Shown here piece by piece: positions 48,365 through 58,950 of a stretch of DNA of 64,000 nt (position 1 is the first letter of the stretch; every line of letters begins with the position of its first letter). Position numbers and translations under genes: made by a program. The stretch is from Phyto melanocephala (Eukaryota; Arthropoda; Insecta; Diptera; Rhinophoridae), in assembly GCA_941918925.1 (NCBI GenBank), contig OW799233.1, positions 135,252,533 to 135,316,532 on the forward strand. Direction: 5' to 3'. Under the pieces are notes generated by a model that searched no databases, was not told where the DNA came from, and saw only the letters and a list, made by a program, of their open reading frames with translations.

Positions 48365-48805
48365 TGCTGCAAACAAGTGCAATAGAAGTGTGTGTAATTT
48401 CAGCTAATGAGTTCAACTTAGATATTACACATATAGAGAGCGCTTGAATCTACCAAAATGTTTTACTATATACAGATTATATGAATTTGAAAAAACCCGT
48501 AATGAAGGAGGTTGGCGTTAAAGTGAGCATGCCATTTTATTTTCTGATATAATAACACAATTAAACAAAGAAATTTCTAATAATGAATTCATCCTACATA
48601 TTGCATTATAGAGTCCATGAATTTAAGATAAATCGTTATATGGTAGGTGGACGTTTAAGTGGGCATGTCACCATTATTTACTGCCGTTATAATGCAAAAA
48701 GAATCATTTGCAAAATTTTAAAATATTTATCAATAGAGGAATTATATGAATTTAGTAGCAAAAAAAACGTTATATAGGAGGTGGGCATTAGTGTCGACAT
48801 GTCGC
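48365..48805 (+). repeat. Fragment of the GTGGGCGT dispersed repeat
   Basis: Three blocks with ATATGAATTT and GAGGTGGGCATTAGTG-like ends (48500, 48650, 48780) match the subrepeats at 40150-40600. Both termini are missing. Confidence 0.65.
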
Positions 48806-48814
48806 CACAATCGA

Positions 48815-48985
48815 CAGAGATTTCTGCCAGAGGCTGATGTCACATGTTTTTACAGAAGAAAATAGAGCGCGATCTAATTGAAATTTTGTCAGATGCCTGA
48901 ACACATGTTTTTTACAGAAGTAATGTTTTAAAGGTAATACACGGACATGTTCGTATATATCAGTATAGAATTTGTCAAGTCAGAT
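48815..48985 (-). mobile_element. Truncated copy of the MITE at 56726-57019
   Basis: CAGAGATTTCTGCC through TAATACACGGACATGTTCGT and GTCAAGTCAGAT is the reverse complement of about 170 bp of the MITE at 56726. The outer 18-20 bases of its inverted repeat are lost. Confidence 0.75.
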
Positions 48986-49400
48986 ATAAGCCTTTAGCTG
49001 TACCATGATCACTAAGAAATAGTCGACAGAAAATATTAAATAAAAAAATTTTTATTTACCGCAAAAAATTATCAAATGTATATATGTAATTCGAATTTTC
49101 ATGGAATATCAGTTTAATAAACCGTCTAAAATCCTGTGATAATTTTTATGCATACAGCAGTTTGTTAAGCAAATTTTTATAAAAAAAAAATAATATTATT
49201 CAAATGCCTTTTAATGAATGAGAATTTTTATAATATTTTAATACTATCGATAGATTTATAACAAACTATCGAATGGGCCGACCCAGACTTCACCCGGATT
49301 AACGTTGAATAAACCTATTTAATGATATTTAGTAAAAAGCAACTGCCATATTCAACACAATTAGTTTATTTTTATTGCAGGCTTATTGTACAATATCTGT
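48986..49400. other. Unannotated AT-rich DNA
   Basis: Nothing gene-like is seen. Confidence 0.3.
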
Positions 49401-49404
49401 TAAA

Positions 49405-49660
49405 TAACCCTTTTATAAACTTAAAATAATTTTTACTAAGCAAGTGTTTTACTTGTAGATAAAAAAAAAAATTATTAAAACAATTGAAATTTAGCTATTG
49501 CTTAAACTAAAATGTATATTTACATTTATCTTTTATGTTTATAATGCGCGTGTAAAGTATTTACTTAGTAAAGAAAACAAATTTTTAATTGAATTACGCA
49601 CATTAATAAAAAAAATATATAACACAAAGAGAAAAATAAATAATAAAATATGTTTGAATA
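49405..49660 (-). repeat. Inverted copy of the upstream region of the Kazal-like gene
   Basis: The reverse complement matches 57185-57345 and 57545-57730 through TTTTATTATTTATT, CTCTTTGTGTT and GATAAATGTAAATATACATT blocks. A TATAAAA (plus 49411-49417, read on the minus strand) lies where the TATA box of the gene would be, but no Kazal-like coding sequence follows. It may be a relic promoter copy. Confidence 0.55.
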
Positions 49661-50144
49661 ATCTATCCTAATCATTGTTTTAAAATTAAGTTTATCGTTT
49701 TCGTAAAAATGAAATATTCGTACAATTGAAAATTATTTCTTTGTTTCATATAGAATTAATTTTGGCCTTTTATTTATTGAAAACAAAAAATAATACAAAA
49801 TTAAAATATAATGAATTCAACCCAACATATAAAAAAAGTCGCGCTTTAAATTAAGGCTTCTGTTTTTTTTTTTAAATAGTACAAATCTATAATTTGGATT
49901 ATTATTATTTAAAGACTAGTATTCTGTTTCAATATGTGATATATGTTGAGCAACTTAAGTTATTTAATATGACGTATTTGATATACAAAAATAATTAAAT
50001 CGAGTAAAAATTAAATAGACTAAAAAAAATTGATTAGCGCTTGCCTTGAAAAATCAATTGTTCATAATATTTGATACGAAATGTTGCCATTTGTTTTTTA
50101 TGTTAAAAACAGGGTACTGTTTAGGCATTATTATTTCACAACTA
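49661..50144. other. Unannotated AT-rich DNA
   Basis: No gene or clear repeat. Confidence 0.3.
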
Positions 50145-50720
50145 CAGTGCTGTCTGGGTAGAGTGAACCCCCGATGCTATGAATACGTCGTTAGAGTGAA
50201 CACCAGAATGTTTACTTTGACTTCTCTGTAGAGTGAACACTCATGAACCTCAATAGAGTAAACATACTTTATAGTGAGTTTTTAGGTTTGACGAAGGAGA
50301 AAAACAATGCAAAATAGTATAAATATTAAAGAGAATATAAAATAACGGTAAAGCAACGATTGTTTTAGAGTAAGTTGACAAGTTACTCTCACAAATACGC
50401 ATTCTATGAAGTGTTAATTTATTTAAGTCTGCGCGCATGTTCCATAAAGATCGTGTCTCAAAGTTAATTTTTTATTTTTTCAGTCATATATTTAAACTTT
50501 AGTATTACATGGAAATAAATAAAATTTATAACCTATAAATGCATTTAAAATAAATAAATTAGTTTTTTAAATAAAAACAAGTAAGAGCACTATATTCGGC
50601 TGTGCCGAATCTTTTATACCCACCACCAATTTTGTGTACATTTAAAGCACAATATTTATTATTTTGTTAATCGCTATGGAATAATCTCTTTATAATAAAA
50701 TATGTATCACTTTCTTTGTA

Positions 50721-51336
50721 GAGGGTGGTTAAATTTTAAGGGCCCATGTTGAAGGTGAACCACACCTAAACTTCAACTTTTTTCTTGCATTTCATTTGAC
50801 ATTTCTCAATCTCAGACTAACTCAATTTGAACCGTGGAAAGATACGCAATCGAGCAACGCTTTTAAATATTAAAGATTTTTAAAAAAATGGGCGTTCAAA
50901 TCAAAATGCATTTTGTGCACTTCGTGATTATTTTGGTCAACATAATCGTTCGAATTCGTCCACAATCAGGAGAATTGTAAAAAATATTTAAATGTCTCCA
51001 AAGCAGGTCTGTATGAAATGTTAAAACATCTGTGAATGCCATCTTCGTTCGTTGAATGGGAAACATTGCTGTTTTTCACGATAACGTGGCAAAAGAGCAA
51101 GCAACCTCGACTCATCATCGTGCCCAACAATTGAGCATCAACAGTGTCATTGAAAATTTGGACTATCGGATCGAGGTGTGCTGCCGAGGTTGGGGGGGCC
51201 ATTTGGCCGATATTTTGTTCCATACATAATTGAAGCATACAAATATTATCATTATAAAAATAAATGATAATAATTTCCTAAATAATTTGTCTTTTATTTA
51301 AATTCAACATATTCCCTTCAAATTAAACCACCAATT
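50721..51336 (+). mobile_element. Internally deleted mariner-like element
   Basis: Left end GAGGGTGGTTAAATTTTAAG with TA in front; right end CCCTTCAAATTAAACCACC near 51332 is its degenerate inverse. Host sequence (CTTTG, then TTAACTTCG) resumes across the site as in the uninterrupted copy at 40115. The plus strand keeps the start of a transposase in broken frames (GTGGAAAGATACGCAATCGA then GGGCGTTCAAATCAAAATGC); the catalytic half is gone. Confidence 0.7.
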
Positions 51337-51539
51337 ATAACTTCGGTATGCTAGTAAAATGTTTTCGTAAATTTAGTCTTTCAATTAAAGTGGCCGTTAA
51401 AGTACGCGTGTCAATAAAGTTTCTACTAATAAACATAACTTAGATATTTCAATATAGCCCTTTAGTATTCCAAAATCTTTATTCATAGAGAAATTACATG
51501 AATTTAAGAGGAAAGTTTTATCTACGAAACAGTGCTAAT

Positions 51540-51838
51540 TTATTTTTGTTATCTTATGTTCTCCTGAAATTATGCTCTATTAAAAATGGAAATTTAGGAA
51601 AATTTTGACCTAAGTAAAAAAAAATTATCTCTAAACATTATAAACAATTTATTTTCATGTACTTATAGCTACCAAATTTTAAAATTATACAAAACTTATT
51701 TCGTTTGAAAATCTTTTAAAAGCAAAATGTTATAGAAGTTTAAAAATCAAAATCTTATTACTAAATTTCCCGTTTTAGCAAAATGCTGAGAATGTCTATT
51801 TTGAATCACCCTGTGGCCCTTAAAATTTAGCCACCCTT
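51540..51838. mobile_element. Second mariner-like fragment, right terminus only
   Basis: Ends GGCCCTTAAAATTTAGCCAC with CCTT then TA; this is the inverse of the left end at 50721. The left limit is not clear. Host repeat resumes near 52220. Confidence 0.5.
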
Positions 51839-53434
51839 TACAAAAGAATAGAAAGATAAAAATATAATTTGACTAAAAAATATATTTTAAATATTCAAAT
51901 ACATATTTTAAATCTACTGATGCACATTTTTTTTATATTTTTAAATCTATAACCTCATAAAACTCTGGGAACAAATATGTATGTTTAGAGTTGGGCACAA
52001 ATTGTTACTCTAGCTAATTTTTTGTCAACAACCTCGGTCATTTTCGTTTTCACGAACCCTCATTAAAAATCCCTTGTGGGATGAAAAAGGTTGTTAGCAT
52101 GCCATCTAGTAGTTGTTAGTAGAGTCATCTACCGTTTTATCTTGTATTTAGCTACAGTACAATAAATGACGCAGTGTAAGATGAATAAATGCCAATGAAT
52201 ATGACTAATATATTTTTATAAAAATTTAAAGTAAAAAGTGGGCGTGACACATCTATTTTCCGTTATAAAGAAGACTTTGACCAAAAAGCCATGTTTGCAA
52301 AATTTCAGAATCGTACATATAGTTTTGTCAGTTTTATTACATTTTAAATTTCAAATATACACTGTGCGGTATAAATTTTCGTACATTTTGATCTATAACT
52401 CTTTTCCTAATTCAAAGATTTAAGCGATTTTCAGGGAAAAATATTCTTTTGACTCGTTAAATATATATTTGAAGTTTCATGACTCTACGTTTATGCGTCT
52501 GGACACAATTCCATTTTATTCGATGTGCGAAGGACACGGTTTTTTCGACCTACTCTTGCTTTACGAGCTATAACTCTTTTCCTAATATTTCGATTTAGCT
52601 CATTTTCAATACAACAAACCTTGTCTATAAGAAAGATTCTGGCAAAATTTGAGCCTCCTAACTTTTTCGGTGGGACCTCTATCGTGCTTTCAACAGACGG
52701 ACAGACGGACGGATCGAGCTAGAGAGCTAGATCGTCATAAAATCAAACCGCGATTTAGAATATATATACTTTATGGGGTCTAAAATGGATATTTCGAGGT
52801 GTTACAAACGGAATGACAAAATGAATATACCCCCACCATTTTTTTGGTGGCGGGTATAAAAATTTAACCTTGATTTAGTGAACAACCTGGGCATAGTGAA
52901 ATCGCTCTGCAAAAATTAGTTTACTCTACCCAGACAGCACTGTATTTCAAGTTTAATAACTTTCGCGCACGCAAAGAAAAAAATGGTTATGGTAATCATA
53001 GTCTAAAAGCAACATACGATGATTGATTTATATGATTTCGGTGTTATTATCATATTATGATCATAAATGTAATAAAAATCTTTGCAAATTCGCTATTCTG
53101 TTTCGCTATTAGTTATATTGATTTTACTCACCTTTATAATCATAGTTTTTACCAATATTATTTTCTATTTTATTGTTTATTTTTACTATTTCCTATTCAA
53201 CCAGAATAAGAAGAACCAATTATTATTAAAAAAAATCATAGCTTGATTGCTTTTAATTCATGCTGTTAGAATATAACGTTATTTTTTGCGTAAACATCAT
53301 CTTAATTTTATTTTCATGTTTTTCTAAATAAATCATACTATTTTTAAAGGACAACCATATCAAAGAGAAGTAGACATAAAAAGATAAAATTAAACAAAAT
53401 ACTTGATTATCGTGACAAAATGTATGATAAAACA

Positions 53435-54110
53435 AATTAAAGCAAGTGTGCTATATGCGGCCGTGCCGTATCTGATAATACGCTTCAACTCTGTCTGTCT
53501 GTGTGTGTGTGTGTGTGTTAGCTATAGACTCCGAAACCGTTAAGTCGATCGGACTTAAACTTTGGCCAGTTGTTGTACACAGTCCGGGGAGTGTAAAAAG
53601 TGGGCATATACTTACATACATAAAAATTAAATACGCCTATAGAAAATATATATTAATTTTTCAGCTACTTGAACTTGACCGATTTTTCTGAAACTTTGCA
53701 CACATATTGAACGCTCATTTTTATGAAATTTTGTGATTATTAAAGTGAGCAGTGCCACGCCCATAAAAAATTAGTTATTAAGCTGTCATGACAACGTGAT
53801 TAGAAAAGTGAGCAGGGCCACGTCCATAAAAAAAGCTCTAATTTTGAGGTACTTTCACTGGATCGATTTTTCGAAAACTTTGCACACATATTAAACTTCC
53901 ATGGTTATACAATTTCGTGAGTAGAAAAGTGGGCAGTGTCACGCCCATAAAAAAAAGTAATCTTTTTCAGCTACTTGAACTTCACTTGACTATACAGTTT
54001 CACCATTAGAATAGTGGGCAGTGACACGCCCATAAAGCTTCCTGCACCTGACCGATTTTTCTGAAACTTTGCACACATTTTGAGCTGTCATGACTATATA
54101 ATTTCGTAAT
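53435..54110 (+). repeat. Dispersed repeat with CACGCCCATAAA subrepeats
   Basis: Starts AAAGCAAGTGTGCTATATGC with GGCCGTGCCGTATCT, a diverged ATTCGGC-type end, then a (TG)n tract at 53499. GACCGATTTTTCTGAAACTT with TGCACACAT blocks recur near 53677, 53861 and 54048, and GTGGGCAGTGNCACGCCCAT blocks near 53743, 53803, 53928 and 54013. No gene. Confidence 0.7.
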
Positions 54111-54647
54111 TTGTTTTATATTCTCTAAAAATATTTCATAAAATCTACTTAAAACCATACAATAAGTTTTAGTATAGTTTTAACGACATAACTTTGTATT
54201 GTAAAACCGGATTTTAAAGTTAAAACCAAATTTGATATTCAAACAATAAATAATAAAACAATAAATGTGAAAACACTATTGATGACTAAAAAAATCTAAA
54301 ATATATTCAAATAACATAAATTTTATTAAAAAAAAAAAAATTTTTTTTAAATTGGTTTTTTTAATGAATTAACATAACTAATGATCAACAATAAAATGGA
54401 CATAAAAATTCCGTACAATCAATATTGCCATTAAAAAAATCAAAAATTAACAGCATTAGCTATTCTGTAGGACGAATGAATAGGAGTTCGCTATTACGTA
54501 TAACTGTTGCCTTAGGGTAATTTGTTAATTTCTCAAAAACATACTGCTGGTTCTTGCAAGCTTTAGTATTTTCATTATATTTTAAATTTTTTATTAGGCT
54601 ATAAGTTCAATGCGATAACGGCAAGAATATTAAGGAAAAATTAGTCA
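54111..54647. other. Unannotated AT-rich DNA
   Basis: No gene recognised; part of it may belong to the same Penelope-like family as the ribozyme that follows. Confidence 0.3.
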
Positions 54648-54719
54648 TCCGATACTAGCCGAGTGGAATGCAATTTCGAAACCAGTTACGGTTTCATCAT
54701 CAGCACTCTTTTGATCAGA
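54648..54719 (-). ncRNA. Hammerhead ribozyme, type I layout with tiny stem III
   Basis: Minus strand, in order: outer stem I UCUGAU (plus 54714-54719), loop, inner stem I GAGUG (54704-54708), core CUGAUGA (54697-54703), one unpaired U, stem II GAAACC/GGUUUC closing GUAACU, core GAAA (54674-54677), a minimal stem III (A-U with a short loop), cleavage-site UC with C at 54666, inner stem I CACUC (54661-54665), loop, outer stem I AUCGGA (54648-54653). All conserved core bases are present. This layout fits hammerheads of Penelope-like elements (established family feature). No Penelope protein is seen nearby, so it is probably a lone terminal-repeat piece. Confidence 0.72.
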
Positions 54720-55149
54720 ACTACAGGTGTTGTGTGTAAATATCAACTATTTAACTCAGTAATGTACTATTGAAAATTGAAATATAGAATTATTTGTTCT
54801 AATTGATTTCCTGTTATTTCAAATACATTGAGTTAGTACGAAATTTAGTATTTTCCATTTAAAAAGTAAAAAAGCTAAGAAAAAAACCATTAAAATATTT
54901 ATATAATATTGTAAAATTGAAAATCTTTTTACTTTATATACAAATTATAGACTTGTACTAAATATTATAAAAACAGAAGCTTAAATTTCAGGTGCAACTT
55001 ATTTACATGTTGATTTAAATAAAATGTATACAATTTTAATTTTTATTATTTCTTAATCTAAAATACTAAAAAAAAGTAGTCTACTTTGCTAATGTATTAC
55101 AATCTATATAAAAAAATTAAAAAATTTCCAATAAAACGAATATATCATT
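54720..55149. other. Unannotated AT-rich DNA
   Basis: No gene recognised. Confidence 0.3.
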
Positions 55150-55611
55150 TGGGTCGGGGGTATATTCATTTTATCATTTCGTTTGCAACACATCGAAATA
55201 TCTATTTAAGACCCCATAAAGTATATATTTTCTGAGTGCTGATTTCATTTCAGGACGATCTAGCAAAGTTCGACCATCCGTACATCTGTTGAAAGCACGA
55301 TTGAGCTCGAACCGAAAAAAACATTGTAGTAAAAAAGGATCAGTAGTATCATTTCGTATGTAGTAATACTTAAGGTTTCATTGAAAGACTTAATTTAAGA
55401 AAATAATTTAACAGCAAATCAAATTTACACAAAGAAAGTAATACTTTTTCAGTAAAAGAGATTATTCTATAGCGATTAATGTTAATAACAAAATACAGTA
55501 AAATCTTTTTTTACACGGTCTTTTTTACACGATTTTGAAATAACACGGTTCGTCAAGAAATTTTTTTAATTTTCTTACACGTTACTTTTTATTTTTTTTT
55601 ACGAGTTCAAA

Positions 55612-55887
55612 GTGGAACTTCAGTGGTGCAAAAATCAGAAAATTGTTCTGAGATTAAAAGTCTTTCAAATAATATATGTAGGTGGGGATGGGTTTGACAA
55701 CATCCAAATGGCTGACATCGATGAATTAATGCAAGAAGGTCCTATTGATGATGACTACTTAATTGAAATAATGACAATCAATGAGAATAAAAATGTCGAT
55801 ATCGACGAAGACGAAGGTGAAGTTCAGGCATTAACGGCTAATTTAATTCGTGAGGGCTTGAAATTCGCTACAAGCAAGGTCTATTAA
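55612..55887 (+). pseudogene. Possible pogo/Tigger-type transposase C-terminal remnant
   Basis: The plus strand is open for 91 codons. The middle, NIQMADIDELMQEGPIDDDY then LIEIMTINENKNVDIDEDEG, is an acidic tail of the kind seen at the ends of Tigger/jerky-type proteins. The N-terminal HTH and the DDE core are absent. A second open piece at 56281-56500 (KPIEASELEQNPTIVLDISS) may be a further exon or another remnant. Family assignment rests mostly on the pogo-like ends. Confidence 0.45.
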
Positions 55888-56725
55888 ATAAGGTCTGTGC
55901 AACTCTACAAAAACAAAAAGCAAAAAAATATACGGGCATTTTGTTAGTGTAAAATTACTCTAAGGTAGTCAAAAACAGCTGACTAAAATACCAAAAAATT
56001 CATCCAGGTGAAATTATCAGTCCATCTGATGGGAAACGTTACTGTCAAACTCTATGTATAAAAAATTATTTTTTATGAGGTATTTGACAGAGAGCAGCAC
56101 AGCAAATTCGCTGTTGCATATACCTGTATGAATATGCCCAACGCCTATTAAATTTTGTGTTTTCATTTTGTTTAACAATTTTTTCAAGCCAACAAAAATA
56201 AATTGTGTTAATAGTAAATATTTGCTAAAAATATGGCTGATAAAGATAAAATAGAAGTCTAGACGATGTCTTGAAGAAGCGTGCTGTTTCACAAGGTATG
56301 TTGGGCCAGAAAAACTGGAGAAACCAAGAAAACAAATTCTTTTAACAGACCTTATGACAAAAAACCTATAGAGGCTTCTGAATTAGAACAAAACCCAACA
56401 ATTGTGTTAGACATATCCTCTGACGACAGTGCTATTTTTAGGCCAGTCTATAATACACGTACACGATTGTTATCAACTAGCGATGAGCAGCTGAACTCTT
56501 GTTTCCTATTTTTTTTTTTTTTTTTTTTTGTACTTGAATTAAACTGTAAACTAAATTTATTTTCTTGTAATAAATATGAATTGTTTTGTTTTATTATTAC
56601 TTAATGGAGTTTGATATCACTTTGTTTGCACGGTTTTTTATAAAAATATTTGAATTTTTTTCATTTTACACGATTTTTTAAGGTTGTGCAACACGGTTGA
56701 TTTACACGGTTTTCTTAAGGAGCTA

Positions 56726-57019
56726 ATACACTGCATGTTTTTTACATCTGACTTGTCAAATTCTACACTGATAAATACGAACATGTCCGTGTATTACCTT
56801 TAAAACATTACTTCTGTAAAAAAACATGTGTTGAGACATCTGACCAAATTTCAATTAGAGCGCGCTCTATTTTCTTCTGTAAAAACATGTGACATCAGTC
56901 GTTGGCAGAAATCTCTGCTGCTGCAAAGCAGTCAGCGTAAAATTACAATTTTGACAGACACGTAGATTTACATATGTCTCTCAAATTTTAAAGTCAGATG
57001 TAAAAAACATGCCGTGTAT
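56726..57019. mobile_element. MITE nested in the pogo-like element
   Basis: Ends ATACACTGCATGTTTTTTAC with ATCTGACT and, in reverse complement, ATACACGGCATGTTTTTTAC with ATCTGACT; TA on both sides (56724-56725 and 57020-57021). 294 bp, no gene. A truncated inverted copy is at 48815-48985. Confidence 0.88.
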
Positions 57020-57177
57020 TATAGCCTTTAGGAACGTACCTACCTTGTAAAAAAGGATTTTACTGTAATACATATTGTGCTATAAAACAACACAAAATTG
57101 GTGGTGGGTATCAAATATTCGGCACAGCCGACTATAGCACTGTATTCTAAAACAATGTTAAAGGAACATAATTGAAA

Positions 57178-57808
57178 CATACATATGTACATATTTTATT
57201 ATTTATTCTGCTCTTTGTGTTTTATTTTAATACGCTTAAAATATATATTAAATATTTGGTTCTTTACTAAATTAATGTTTTACGCGCGCTATTATACAAT
57301 ACAATAGATAAATGTAAATATACATTTTTGTTAAACAACCAACTAATAGTGTTTAAACAATAAATACTTTGTTTTTTAATCTTAAACTAAAACACTTGTA
57401 TTTTACTTTCTTTCATTAAGAATATTTAAGAAGTATAATTCTATCTCAAAGAAAGATAAAAAAGTTTTCCAATAATGCGAATATTTCATTTTACGAATAC
57501 AATAAACTTAATTTTAACACAATATTTAGGAAAGATAATTTAAACATACATATATATTATATATTTTATTATTTATTCTTCTCTTTGTGTTTTATTTTAA
57601 TACGCTTAAAATATATTTTCAGCTTTTAGTTCTTTACCAAATAGAAGTTCTATTCGCGCCTTTATATAAATAATCGATAAATGTAAATATACAATTTTGT
57701 TAAACAACCGACTAGTAGTTTATTGTTTAAATAATTTTTTTAATCTTAAAATAAAACAATTGTTTTTTTACTTCATTTGATTAGTTGTACATATTTAAGT
57801 AGATTTGC
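57178..57808 (+). repeat. Duplicated upstream region of the Kazal-like gene
   Basis: Two direct copies about 360 bp apart (57178-57450 and 57540-57808) share AAACATACATAT, TTTTATTATTTATTCT, CTCTTTGTGTTTTATTTTAA with TACGCTTAAAATATAT, GATAAATGTAAATATACA, TGTTAAACAACC and TTTTTAATCTTAAA blocks. The second runs up to the TATA box. A third, inverted copy is at 49405-49660. Confidence 0.75.
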
Positions 57809-57816
57809 TATAAAAG
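57809..57816 (+). promoter_or_regulatory. TATA box of the Kazal-like gene
   Basis: TATAAAAG, 69 bp before the first ATG. A start of transcription near 57840 would leave a leader of about 40 nt, usual for small secreted-protein genes of flies. Confidence 0.75.
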
Positions 57817-57877
57817 CCACATTACTGTTTAAAATACAAATTAAAGCTGAGTAATCTACCCATCCGTTCACTTCAGA

Positions 57878-58391
57878 ATGATGATCAAAAAGTTATCCTT
57901 CGTTATTGTAGCAATTGTTTGCTTTGTGTTCGTACAACCGAAACACTGTACACAAAAAGAAAACACAATTTTTGCGTCTGATGGTACCTATTGCCATGTG
58001 TTCCGTAATGATCATCACATGGCAAGAGTAAAGTATTACCGTTCCTTTACTAATAAACCAGGTAATGCATATTGTAAAATTGTATAAAAATAATTACAAT
58101 AAAAATAAATCTATTCAATCTACAATTTAACTTTCTACAGATTTGTCTATCGTTACAAAGGAAGTTTGTCAAACCCAGTGTATTAAAAAATGCGGTATTT
58201 CCGAATTAGGACTCGTTTGTGGAGAATATAATGGAACTTATCTATACTATGTTGATAGGTGTGCGCTACAAATGTTTGCCTGTGTTTTCGGTCAATGTAA
58301 GTATTGTACTTATTTTAAACTAATTAAATTATTAATCTATTATTGTCTTGTAGCCATTGTTCAGGTACCAAATCGTAAATGTGACAACTAG
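57878..58391 (+). CDS. Secreted Kazal-like cysteine-rich small protein, three exons
   Basis: CDS joins 57878-58061, 58141-58296 and 58354-58391 (donors CAG|GTAATG and CAAT|GTAAGT, acceptors TTTCTACAG and TTGTAG), giving 125 residues. Residues 1 to about 25 (KKLSFVIVAIVCFVFV core) are a signal peptide. The mature part has a Cys pattern VCQTQCIKKCG, then LVCGEYNGTYLYYVDRCALQ, MFACVFG and a final KC, close to a Kazal domain (VCG..G.TY....C......C....C) with three extra residues between the VCG and the next Cys. Kazal proteins are usually extracellular serine-protease inhibitors; here inhibition is inference and the reactive-site loop is unusual. Two ATGs start it in tandem; the first is used. 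Poly(A) signal AATAAA at 58468. Role, such as seminal or salivary, is unknown. Confidence 0.8.
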
Positions 58392-58467
58392 TATACACAA
58401 TTTACGCAACAAAAGTAAGGACATTGAAACCTGGAATTTATTTTCAACAATAATTTTTTTGCAATTT

Positions 58468-58473
58468 AATAAA
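58468..58473 (+). terminator. Poly(A) signal of the Kazal-like gene
   Basis: AATAAA, 77 bp after the UAG; a plausible end for a short 3'UTR. Confidence 0.55.
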
Positions 58474-58950
58474 AAGAATTTGTCTTAAATTAAAAGAAAA
58501 ATGAAATTTATTTAAAAATAAAATTCCACATTCTCAAATATATGATCGTTTTTATTTTGCTGTTTATCTTATCTTACTTTTAAATTGGAGAATGTTTTTT
58601 CTGATCTAGTGATCCTTAGGAATAATATAAAACTTTGTGAGGACTAGTAAAGCGATGTGTGTTCACCTAGTATTTACATGGACTCATGAGAATCATCATG
58701 AATATATCCTGCTTTGTATTGCTTAATCCCTTTTTTTTTGCCTAATATGTATTTACTTTTTTTATTGTAAATCGTTGATTTGGCTTAAGTTCATTTTCCT
58801 TAATACTTTTTAAACTATTTTTATACCTTTTGTTCTCTGTATTTGATGTTAAATGTTCGAATTTTAAAATGAAACTGTTTTCTGGTCGATATGTACATAT
58901 AAAAATATTATTGAATACAAAAAAAGGAATTTAAAGAAACGGTAATTTTA
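58474..58950. other. Intergenic DNA, no gene seen
   Basis: Nothing coding or repetitive is recognised. Confidence 0.3.

Larger units (their letters stand above)
50577..52858 (+). repeat. Dispersed fly repeat (GTGGGCGT family) nested in the pogo-like element
   Basis: Starts AAACAAGTAAGAGCACTATA with TTCGGCTGTGCCGAAT and ends GGAATGACAAAATGAATATA with CCCCCACCATTTTTTTGGTG and GCGGGTATAAAA. It is interrupted at about 50719 by a mariner-like element and by another fragment before 51840. No protein of its own. Confidence 0.8.
50145..52942. mobile_element. Pogo/Tc1-like element, CAGTGCTGTCTGG family, copy 2, split by nested insertions
   Basis: Left end CAGTGCTGTCTGGGTAGAGT at 50145 with TA before it; right end CTCTACCCAGACAGCACTG at 52942 with TA after it. 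Its own sequence is 50145 to about 50575 and 52860-52942, alike to 26805-27127 but with some extra inner DNA. The rest is a later dispersed repeat that itself carries mariner-type insertions. Confidence 0.85.
55496..57065 (+). mobile_element. Pogo-like DNA transposon with CAGTAAAATC ends
   Basis: Left end CAGTAAAATCTTTTTTTACA and right end, in reverse complement, CAGTAAAATCCTTTTTTACA; TA at 55494-55495 and 57066-57067. ACACGGTT/ACACGATTTT motifs repeat near both ends (55517-55560 and 56630-56712) and may be transposase-binding sites. The body holds a transposase remnant and a younger MITE. Confidence 0.82.
55150..57147 (-). repeat. Dispersed fly repeat (GTGGGCGT family), inverted, split by a pogo-like element
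   Basis: Left part 55150 to about 55495: GGGGGTATATTCATTTTATC, GACGATCTAGC, CTGTTGAAAGCACGATTGAG. Right part 57066-57147: ATATTGTGCTATAAAACAAC, TTGGTGGTGGGTATCAAATA with TTCGGCACAGCCGACTATAG. Together they are a shortened inverted copy of 39985-41070 with a TA-targeted insertion between. Confidence 0.75.
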
